Shown here: piece after piece, positions 1 to 4,704 of the stretch
Layout of the letters: the number at the start of each line of letters is the position of its first letter
Numbering within the stretch: the first letter of the stretch is position 1
Source: Brachybacterium sp.
GTDB lineage: Bacteria > Actinomycetota > Actinomycetes > Actinomycetales > Dermabacteraceae
Direction: 5' to 3'
Assembly (NCBI GenBank): GCA_027322375.1
Contig: DAHVRS010000096.1
Span: 1 to 5,592 of the forward strand
DNA length: 5,592 nt
Made by a program: the position numbers and the translations under genes
The notes under the pieces: generated by a model
Seen by the model: only the letters and a program-made list of their open reading frames with translations
What the model was told of the DNA's origin: nothing
Databases searched by the model: none

Positions 1-258
1 ACCACGCTGTCCGTTCCGCTTCTGGACGGCGGCACCGTCTCGGTGAGGGTCCCCGCCGGGACTCCCTCCGGACGGACCCTGCGCGTGCGCGGCAAGGGCC
101 TGGTCACGAAGAAGACCACCGGCGACCTGCACGTCACGATCGAGGTCGCGGTGCCCTCCCACGTCGAGGGGGCGGCGAAAAAGGCCGTCGAGGACCTGCG
201 CGAGGCGCTCGCGGGCGAGGACCCGCGCGCCGGACTCGCCGAGGCCGCCGCCCGCTGA
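1..258 (+). CDS. dnaJ: DnaJ co-chaperone, C-terminal end (partial, 5' truncated by window edge)
   Basis: This is the last 85 codons of a DnaJ (Hsp40) protein, which delivers unfolded clients to DnaK and stimulates its ATPase in the cytoplasm. The reading frame is open from base 1 and ends with TGA at 256-258. The visible part is the second beta-barrel of the C-terminal substrate-binding domain. It shows the family landmarks LLDGGTV, the V-PAGTPSGRTLRVRGKG block and the GDLHVTIEVAVP strand, followed by a short acidic, alanine-rich helical tail (VEDLREALAGEDPRAGLAEA). The J-domain, Gly/Phe region and any zinc fingers lie upstream of the window. The next gene is hspR in the same orientation 67 bp downstream, the arrangement expected for the dnaJ copy of the actinobacterial dnaK operon. 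The identification is firm; whether the protein has zinc fingers cannot be seen. Confidence 0.95.
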   Translation, partial: TTLSVPLLDGGTVSVRVPAGTPSGRTLRVRGKGLVTKKTTGDLHVTIEVAVPSHVEGAAKKAVEDLREALAGEDPRAGLAEAAAR

Positions 259-264
259 CCCCGC

Positions 265-279
265 GGGCCGCCTCGGCCC
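265..279 (+). other. Small GC hairpin in the dnaJ-hspR gap
   Basis: A perfect 6-bp inverted repeat, GGGCCG and CGGCCC, is separated by 3 bases and starts 7 nt after the dnaJ stop. There is no following T-run, so it is not a canonical terminator. It could mark an mRNA processing or attenuation point between dnaJ and hspR, but at this GC content short stems arise easily by chance. Confidence 0.25.
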
Positions 280-311
280 CTGACCCACTGTTCCTGACCC
301 CACCGCCACGG

Positions 312-317
312 AAGGAG
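312..317 (+). promoter_or_regulatory. Ribosome binding site of hspR
   Basis: AAGGAG within GGAAGGAG lies 8 nt before the ATG at 326. It is the strongest Shine-Dalgarno sequence in the window and fixes the hspR start. Confidence 0.85.
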
Positions 318-325
318 ACCCCACG

Positions 326-766
326 ATGGCGACCCGGCACCGGTTCGACGAGCGCGAGCCCGTCTTCGTGATCTCCGTGGCCGCGGAGCTCTCCGGCATG
401 CACCCGCAGACCCTGCGCCAGTACGACCGGCTGGGCCTGGTCATCCCGCAGCGCACCCGCGGCAGAGGGCGGCGCTACAGCGCCCGCGACATCGCCCGCC
501 TGCGCGAGGTGCAGGCCCTCTCGCAGGAGGATGGCATCAACCTCGCTGGCATCAAGCGGATCCTCGAGCTGCAGGACCAGGTGGGTGCGCTCGAGGAGCA
601 GCTCGAGCGGGTGCGCGAGCGCCTCGAGCGGCTCTCCCCGGCCCAGCGCCGCGTGTTCTCCGCAGACGCCGACGGGGAGATCAGCGCCCTGCGCCGCGGG
701 GAGCGGCCCCGCCGCACCAGCGGCAGCCGCGCCCTCGTGCTCTGGCGCCCCACCCGTCGGCCCTGA
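326..766 (+). CDS. hspR: HspR, MerR-family heat-shock repressor
   Basis: This 146-residue transcriptional repressor belongs to the HspR branch of the MerR family. Known HspR proteins bind HAIR operators (CTTGAGT-N7-ACTCAAG) upstream of dnaK or clpB, with DnaK acting as co-repressor. The N-terminal half is diagnostic. It has FVISVAAELSGMHPQTLRQYDRLGL (residues 14-38) as the winged helix-turn-helix, RGRGRRYSARDI (45-56) as the wing, then EVQALSQEDGINLAGIKRILEL (61-82). Residues 82-105 form a predicted coiled coil (LEEQLERVRERLERL) for dimerisation. The C-terminus ends with ALVLWRP, which resembles the conserved hydrophobic tail of HspR that in Streptomyces is linked to DnaK interaction. The ATG is chosen for the AAGGAG 8 nt upstream. 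It follows dnaJ in the usual operon order and is probably co-transcribed with it. No HAIR site is visible here; the expected one would lie upstream of dnaK, outside the window. Confidence 0.95.
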   Translation: MATRHRFDEREPVFVISVAAELSGMHPQTLRQYDRLGLVIPQRTRGRGRRYSARDIARLREVQALSQEDGINLAGIKRILELQDQVGALEEQLERVRERLERLSPAQRRVFSADADGEISALRRGERPRRTSGSRALVLWRPTRRP

Positions 767-785
767 GGGGAAGGCTCCTTCTCAG
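763..785. terminator. Stem-loop between convergent hspR and glycosyltransferase genes
   Basis: CTGAGGGG (763-770) can pair with CTTCTCAG (778-785) around a 7-nt loop. In the plus-strand RNA all eight positions pair, two of them as G-U. In the minus-strand RNA those two become A-C mismatches, so the structure favours plus-strand (hspR) transcripts. Both stop codons (764-766 and 782-784) lie in the stem. There is no U-tract, which is common for actinobacterial terminators but lowers certainty. Confidence 0.4.
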
Positions 786-1939
786 CGGCCAGGCAGCGCG
801 CCGACAGCCCGGTAGACCTCCTCGAGCTCGCGCGCGATCTCGCTGAGATCCACGTCCTCGGCCGCAGCCCGTCCGGCCTCTCGTAGATCTGCGAGCTCCC
901 CGGCGAGCAGGGCCTGCAGTTTCTGGACGACGCGCGGTGCGAAGTCCGGCCCGTCCCCGCTGACCTGGTGGGTGAGCACCCCGTCCGGCATTCCGTCGCG
1001 GTAGATCGGGATGCCGCGCACCAGCGCGGGCGCCCCACAGGCGAGCGCCTCCCACAGCACGATCCCCTCGGTCTCCTCCTTCGTGAGGAAGCAGAAGGCG
1101 TCCGCGCCGCAGTAGGCCTCGCGCAGCTCCGCCGGCTCCACGTAGCCGGGGAAGAGCGCGTTCGGCGGCGCGACGGCGAGGGCGCGCTTCACCTCTGCGG
1201 TGAGCAGGCGCGGATCGGTCCGGCCGAACCACACGAAGGTCACCTCCGGCATCGCCCGCGCCACCTCCACCCAGTCCACGATCCCCTTGCGCACCAGGTG
1301 CATGCCCACGCTCACCACCACGGGCGCATCGGGCCCAAGACCGAGGCACTCCCGCAGCCGCTCCCGCGCGCTGGGGTCGGGGCGGAAGAAGGTCGTGTCC
1401 ACCCCGTTGGAGAGCACCCTGACGGGGGCGCGCAGGCCGTAGGTGGGAGCAGAGATGAGGCGGCGCGAGTACTCGCTGGGGGTGAGCACGAGATCCCCGC
1501 GCCGGTACAGGAACGCGATCCAGCGCCGGAACAGGGGCGCGACGAGGTTCGCGCCGGGGAAGGAGGCGCGGAAGTCGTCCTCGGTGGAGTGCGCCCACAC
1601 GAGCACCGGCCGGCGCCTCAGGTGCGCCCACGCCGCGAACAGGGGAGTGTCCGGGAACGGCGTGTTCAGGTGCACCACGTCGAAGCGCAGTGGGTTTCGG
1701 ACCACCTCATGGCCGAGCGCCCGTACCGCCTTCTCCTGATGACGCATCGCCGCCCCGATCCCGGACTCGCGGGCGAGAGCCGCGAGGCCTCCCGGCATGA
1801 GCACGCGCAGCGGTGCCCTTGCGGGCCACGGTGCGCGGGAGCGCGGGGCCGGGCGCACGGCACGGGAGAGCCGGTCGAGCTGGTGCGCGGCTGCCTCGCG
1901 CAGCCGATCACGGTGGGAGGGACGAGGGCTCATGAGCAT
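782..1939 (-). CDS. GT4 glycosyltransferase, CpoA-like (candidate glycolipid alpha-glycosyltransferase)
   Basis: This 385-residue retaining glycosyltransferase has the GT-B fold (family GT4). Residues 1-43 are a basic, poorly conserved leader, and the first Rossmann strand is RVLMPGG (45-51). Family landmarks are VWAHSTEDDFRASF (114-127), GDLVLTPSEYS (148-158), LSNGVDTTFF (176-185), the donor-site segment VGMHLVRKGI (211-220), FVWFGRTDP (235-243), and EETEGIVLWEALACG (288-302), which holds the GT4 E-x7-E pair (Glu289 and Glu297). The run HSTEDDF...TPSEYS...SNGVD...RKGI...WFG...EETEGI closely matches my memory of CpoA-type enzymes of streptococci, which add galactose to alpha-glucosyl-diacylglycerol. 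That points to a membrane-surface enzyme making the second sugar linkage, but donor and linkage are inferred. The ATG at 1939 has GGAG 7 nt upstream (1947-1950). It is the last gene of the minus-strand cassette, 69 bp after the VTT gene, and converges on hspR. Confidence 0.85.
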   Translation of the reverse strand: MLMSPRPSHRDRLREAAAHQLDRLSRAVRPAPRSRAPWPARAPLRVLMPGGLAALARESGIGAAMRHQEKAVRALGHEVVRNPLRFDVVHLNTPFPDTPLFAAWAHLRRRPVLVWAHSTEDDFRASFPGANLVAPLFRRWIAFLYRRGDLVLTPSEYSRRLISAPTYGLRAPVRVLSNGVDTTFFRPDPSARERLRECLGLGPDAPVVVSVGMHLVRKGIVDWVEVARAMPEVTFVWFGRTDPRLLTAEVKRALAVAPPNALFPGYVEPAELREAYCGADAFCFLTKEETEGIVLWEALACGAPALVRGIPIYRDGMPDGVLTHQVSGDGPDFAPRVVQKLQALLAGELADLREAGRAAAEDVDLSEIARELEEVYRAVGALPGR

Positions 1940-1946
1940 GCGAGGG

Positions 1947-1950
1947 CTCC
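1947..1950 (-). promoter_or_regulatory. Ribosome binding site of the distal glycosyltransferase
   Basis: On the minus strand GGAG lies 7 nt before the ATG at 1939. This favours that ATG over the second in-frame ATG at 1933. The surrounding 69-bp gap (1940-2008) holds no convincing promoter, so read-through from the upstream genes is the likely source of transcript. Confidence 0.6.
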
Positions 1951-2008
1951 GATCATGCGAGACAGGGCGAAGTACACGGCGGAGGGGCGAGGCGCGGGAA
2001 GGGTGCGC

Positions 2009-2674
2009 TCACCAGGGCAGGAAGCGCAGCACGAGCGCGCTGATCCCGAGCCCGTAGGCGATCAGCGCCCACGGCTTGCACAGCAGGATGATCGTCACAT
2101 AGGTGCGCCAGCGCATCTTCGTGGTCCCGGCGATGTAGCAGAGCAGATCGTCGGGCGCGACGGGCAGTGCGATCGCGAGCGCGAAGGCACGGGTGAAGTG
2201 CGCGCTGCGGGTCCAGCCCAGGAACTTCTCGACCGTGCGCGGGGCGAACAGCCGCTCGATGAGCGCGAGCCCCACGTGGCGGGCGATGAGGAAGTTCAGC
2301 AGCGAGCCCGCGCAGATCGCGAGGTAGTTATAGACGGTGCCCTCGATCGGGCCGAAGAGCACCGGGCCCGCGATCACGAGCAGGCCCGCGGGCACGATCG
2401 GGAACACCACCGAAGCGGCCGACGCCGCCAGGAACACCGCCGGACCCCACGCGCCGAGCCCGCCCATGAAGGCCTGCAGGTTCTCGAGCGAGGCGAGCAC
2501 CCCGGACTGCAGTCCCCACACCACCAGCACGATCGCGACGGCGAGGCCCAGCAGCGGGGCGAGCTTCGCGGCGAGGCGCAGCGGGTCGCGCCGGGGGCGC
2601 TCAGTGGTGGCTGCCCCCGTGCGCGGGCGGCCCGGGGCGGCGAGGGCCTCGAGGGCCGAGGTCGTGGTGCTCAC
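2009..2674 (-). CDS. VTT/DedA-superfamily membrane protein (TVP38/TMEM64 family)
   Basis: This is a 221-residue integral membrane protein of the VTT (SNARE-associated/DedA) superfamily. Residues 1-33 are polar and probably cytosolic. Hydrophobic segments lie at about 34-55, 77-104, 112-132, 160-182 and 190-214. The VTT core reads GPVLFGPIEGTVYNYLAICAG (about 103-123) and then SLLNFLIARHVG. A second block, ALPVAPDDLLCYIAGTTKM (169-187), holds two acidic residues (Asp175, Asp176) inside a membrane-associated stretch after a proline, as in the family's re-entrant-loop motif. Superfamily members include eukaryotic TMEM41B/VMP1 lipid scramblases and bacterial undecaprenyl-phosphate translocases; which lipid this one handles is unknown. 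The start is GTG at 2674, overlapping the upstream glycosyltransferase stop by 4 bp (GTGA), with no clear Shine-Dalgarno of its own, so translation is probably coupled. The frame is open further upstream to 2953, but that extension is arginine-rich shadow sequence. Confidence 0.85.
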   Translation of the reverse strand: MSTTTSALEALAAPGRPRTGAATTERPRRDPLRLAAKLAPLLGLAVAIVLVVWGLQSGVLASLENLQAFMGGLGAWGPAVFLAASAASVVFPIVPAGLLVIAGPVLFGPIEGTVYNYLAICAGSLLNFLIARHVGLALIERLFAPRTVEKFLGWTRSAHFTRAFALAIALPVAPDDLLCYIAGTTKMRWRTYVTIILLCKPWALIAYGLGISALVLRFLPW

Positions 2675-4038
2675 GCCACGACCGCCTGCGGAGCGATGAT
2701 GCGCGGGGTGCGGCGGCCGATCGCTTCGCGGTAGACGTCCAGCACCCGGGACCCGAAGGTCTCGGCGCCGCAGGTGGCGCGGGCGTGCTCGGCCGCGGCG
2801 AGGGACATCTCCTCGCGGCGGTGCGGATCCTCCAGCAGCTGGGCGAGATGCGCGCGGAACTGCTCCGGGGTCTCGTACTGCCAGCCTGTGCGGTCTTCGA
2901 GGACCACCTCGGCGAGCGAGGGGTCGCGGCGGCACAGCAGCGGCAGCCCGCACGCCATCGCCTCGATGAAGGTCAGTCCCTGGGTCTCGCTGAGGGAGGC
3001 GCTGACGAACACATCGCCCAGCCGGTACCAGCGCTGCACCTCGGCGGGGTCGACGACGCCGGCGAAGCGCACCCGCTCGCGCAGCCCGAGCGCGTCCACC
3101 CGCTCATCGAGCTCGTGACGGTAAGGTCCATCGCCCACCAGCACCAGCACAGCATCCGCACGGTCCGCGGCGGCGACCATGTCGATCACCTCGTCGAGGT
3201 TCTTCTCCTTCGCCAGGCGCGAGACGGACAGCAGCACCTTCTGCCCGGGCGCGATGCCGAGGCGGGCGCGCAGCGCAGCGGCGTCGGCCCGCTCGGCGGC
3301 GTCGGCCGCGGGACGGAAGCGGTGCAGGTCCAGTCCCGTGGGGATCACGCTCACCGGGCGGTCCACCTCGTACCCCCTGAGCAGGCGGGAGACCTTCGCC
3401 GTCGGCGCGATGATCGCGTCGGTCCCCGCGAGCACGCGGCGGGAGAAGGAGGCGACGACCTTCCGGCCCATGGTGCGGCTGGGGGAGTAGTAGTGGGTGT
3501 AGTCCTCGTAGATCGTGTGATACGTGTGCACGAGCGGGACCGCGAGGGTGCGGGCCAGGCGGCGCGCCCACACGAAGGTGGAGAACTCGCACTGGGAGTG
3601 GATGACGTCCGGGTGCCAGCGCTCGATGTCGCGCAGCACGCGGCGGCTGCCGGGCATCCCGATCCGGGCCCGGTCGTAGACGAGGCCGGCCGAGACCGAG
3701 CCCAGGCGGTACACGCCCGGTTCGCGCCGGGTGCGCCAGCCCTGGGAGAGGGTCAGCACCCGCACCTCGCAGCCCAGCGCCATCAGCTCACGCCGCAGCG
3801 TCTGCACTGAGGCGACGACGCCGTTGACCACCGGCTCCCACCAGTCGGTGGTGAGCAGCACCCGCAGGGGGCGCGCCGGGGTGGTCGCCGGTCGGGCGGC
3901 GGGAAGCAGGCTCGTGATGTCCACGTTCCCACTCTGGCACTCGGCCAGGCCCTGCGCGTCCGCCGTGCGGAGGAGATGGGTCAGACCGAGGTCTGATCCT
4001 TGGGCACTCGGCCCGCCCGGGAAGTCGCTGGCGTCCAT
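2671..4038 (-). CDS. GT4 glycosyltransferase, candidate 1,2-diacylglycerol 3-alpha-glucosyltransferase
   Basis: This is a 455-residue GT-B/GT4 enzyme. After a roughly 56-residue low-conservation leader, the N-terminal Rossmann fold starts at LRVLLTTDWWEPVVNGVVASV (58-78). Then come DVIHSQCEFSTFVWAR (144-159), LVHTYHTIYEDYTHYYSPS (169-187), the linker VIPTGLDLHRFRP (231-243), the donor-site segment SVSRLAKEKN (271-280), VLVGDGPYR (299-307) and SASLSETQGLTFIEAMACGLP (346-366), carrying the E-x7-E pair Glu351 and Glu359. The combination HTYHT-YEDY and SASxSETQGLTFIEA is what I recall from the alpha-monoglucosyl-diacylglycerol synthases of Acholeplasma and streptococci. It would transfer glucose from UDP-glucose to diacylglycerol at the cytosolic membrane face. 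A mannosyl- or other hexosyl-transferase on a lipid acceptor is the alternative. The ATG at 4038 has no usable Shine-Dalgarno but sits 6 nt after TAGGCT, a leaderless arrangement; GTG at 3924 is an alternative start. It is the first gene of the cassette and overlaps the VTT gene by 4 bp. Confidence 0.87.
   Translation of the reverse strand: MDASDFPGGPSAQGSDLGLTHLLRTADAQGLAECQSGNVDITSLLPAARPATTPARPLRVLLTTDWWEPVVNGVVASVQTLRRELMALGCEVRVLTLSQGWRTRREPGVYRLGSVSAGLVYDRARIGMPGSRRVLRDIERWHPDVIHSQCEFSTFVWARRLARTLAVPLVHTYHTIYEDYTHYYSPSRTMGRKVVASFSRRVLAGTDAIIAPTAKVSRLLRGYEVDRPVSVIPTGLDLHRFRPAADAAERADAAALRARLGIAPGQKVLLSVSRLAKEKNLDEVIDMVAAADRADAVLVLVGDGPYRHELDERVDALGLRERVRFAGVVDPAEVQRWYRLGDVFVSASLSETQGLTFIEAMACGLPLLCRRDPSLAEVVLEDRTGWQYETPEQFRAHLAQLLEDPHRREEMSLAAAEHARATCGAETFGSRVLDVYREAIGRRTPRIIAPQAVVA
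3978..3999. promoter_or_regulatory. 22-bp imperfect palindrome near the start of the glucosyltransferase gene
   Basis: TCAGACC (3981-3987) and GGTCTGA (3990-3996) form a perfect 7-bp inverted repeat around a 2-bp centre. Extending outward to 3978 and 3999 gives 9 of 10 matching pairs per arm. It lies about 40-60 bp inside the coding region if ATG 4038 is used, or upstream of the gene if GTG 3924 is used. Size and symmetry suit a dimeric repressor operator, but no regulator is linked to it in the window. Confidence 0.35.
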
Positions 4039-4044
4039 GCTCCG

Positions 4045-4050
4045 AGCCTA
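4045..4050 (-). promoter_or_regulatory. -10 box of the glycolipid cassette promoter (leaderless type)
   Basis: On the minus strand TAGGCT matches the actinobacterial TANNNT -10 pattern and ends exactly 6 nt before the ATG at 4038. The A of the ATG would therefore be the expected transcription start. No good -35 hexamer is seen 17-19 nt upstream (for example TGCCGC), so the promoter would be weak or activator-dependent. Confidence 0.45.
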
Positions 4051-4095
4051 CGGTCGGGCCAGGTGAGGGCGGCACCGGGCACGCCCGAGGCTGTG

Positions 4096-4111
4096 AGGGG
4101 ACTTCCCCCCT
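4096..4111 (-). terminator. Possible terminator after the PEBP-like gene
   Basis: An AGGGG/CCCCT 5-bp inverted repeat with a 6-nt loop starts 6 nt after the PEBP-like stop codon (4118-4120) in the direction of its transcription. There is no U-run. It would separate that gene from the glycolipid cassette, whose own -10 box begins about 45 bp further on. The stem is short, so support is modest. Confidence 0.3.
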
Positions 4112-4117
4112 GGCGCG

Positions 4118-4618
4118 TCAGGCCGTGACCTGATAACGGGCTGTGAAGGAGGCGGAGGCCAGCTGCTGGGAGAAGATCGCGAAGCGCGCCCCGATATGGG
4201 GGTCCGCCGGGTCTGCGCCGAGGGTCTCCACCGGCAGAGCATGCACGGAGAAGACGTAGCGGTGCGGGGCACCTGCCGGCGGCTCCGGACCGTCGTAGCC
4301 GGGGTTGCCGAAGTCGTTCTTCGCCTGGAGCAGGGAGGCGTCATCGCGCGCGACGCCCAGCGGCAGCGAGGTGACGGTGGCGGGGATGTCCCAGGCCACC
4401 CAGTGCCAGAAGCCGGAGCCGGTGGGCGCATCGGGGTCGTAGCAGGTGACGGCGAAGGACTTCGTGCCCTCGGGGGCGTTCTCCCAGGAGAGGTCGGGGG
4501 AGAGGTTCTCCCCGCCGAGCGCCTCGACCAGCTGCTGCGGGGCGACGATCGAGCCGGGCGGCGTCGCCTCGGAGGTCAGGACGAAGGTGGGCTCAGGATT
4601 CTCGATGCTCTCGGTCAT
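4118..4618 (-). CDS. PEBP / YbhB-YbcL family protein
   Basis: This 166-residue protein belongs to the phosphatidylethanolamine-binding protein family, bacterial YbhB/YbcL type, whose physiological role is mostly undefined. The family signatures are clear: NLSPDLSWENAPEGTKSFAVT (38-58), the ligand-pocket DPDAP (61-65), GFWHWVAWDIPA (69-80) with the conserved His72, the GNPGYDGPEPPAGAPHRYVF segment (104-123) and the closing FSVHALPVETL. Length is normal for the family. No signal peptide or membrane segment is seen, so it is probably cytosolic. The start is ATG 4618. The frame stays open upstream to 4765, but that part runs into the neighbouring gene and is low-complexity Ser/Arg shadow sequence. 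A good promoter places the transcription start essentially at this ATG, and there is no Shine-Dalgarno, so the mRNA is probably leaderless. It seems to be its own transcription unit. Its link to the glycolipid genes is only positional. Confidence 0.92.
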   Translation of the reverse strand: MTESIENPEPTFVLTSEATPPGSIVAPQQLVEALGGENLSPDLSWENAPEGTKSFAVTCYDPDAPTGSGFWHWVAWDIPATVTSLPLGVARDDASLLQAKNDFGNPGYDGPEPPAGAPHRYVFSVHALPVETLGADPADPHIGARFAIFSQQLASASFTARYQVTA

Positions 4619-4625
4619 GCTGGCC

Positions 4626-4654
4626 AGGGTAGGCAGGCCAGGCAGGGTTGTCGA
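4626..4654 (-). promoter_or_regulatory. Promoter of the PEBP-like gene
   Basis: Minus strand: TCGACA (4654-4649), a 17-nt spacer, then TACCCT (4631-4626). The -35 matches TTGACA at 5 of 6 positions and the -10 fits TANNNT. The -10 ends 7 nt before ATG 4618, so the transcript would start at or beside the start codon. An inverted repeat TGGCC (4621-4625) / GGCCA (4636-4640) brackets the -10 and could be an operator. Confidence 0.6.
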
Positions 4655-4674
4655 CCGGCTCACAGCCCGCCGCG

Positions 4675-4704
4675 CAGAACCCGCCGGCTCAGAACCCGTC
4701 GGCC
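4675..4704. repeat. Tandem 15-bp duplication at the 3' end of the ATP-grasp gene
   Basis: Two adjacent 15-bp units (4675-4689 and 4690-4704) begin CAGAACCCG and match at 13 of 15 positions. In the gene's frame they read Ala-Asp-Gly-Phe-stop and then, past the stop, Ala-Gly-Gly-Phe-Cys. This looks like a replication-slippage duplication of the gene's last codons. Confidence 0.6.

Noticed and set aside
563..628. Four CTCGAG words in hspR, considered as HAIR-like operator sites
   Set aside because: They are in-frame Leu-Glu codons of the coiled coil and do not match CTTGAGT-N7-ACTCAAG.
681..1631. Minus-strand 316-codon frame overlapping the distal glycosyltransferase
   Set aside because: Arg/Ala/Gly-rich alternative frame of a gene that has a complete GT4 motif set in its own frame.
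968..2734. Long plus-strand open frame of 588 codons antisense to the distal glycosyltransferase and the VTT gene
   Set aside because: It is rich in Arg, His, Glu and Gln with no recognisable domain, and it runs across two genes and their gap. Very high GC leaves antisense frames free of stops. The minus-strand genes carry clear family motifs.
2675..2953. Possible N-terminal extension of the VTT protein
   Set aside because: The extra 93 residues are Arg/Pro-rich, lie entirely inside the upstream glycosyltransferase, and have no family similarity. The GTGA overlap at 2671-2674 gives a sensible coupled start.
2785..3810. Plus-strand open frame of 341 codons antisense to the first glycosyltransferase
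   Set aside because: Same GC-driven shadow: low-complexity composition rich in His, Arg and Gly, no ribosome binding site and no family motif.
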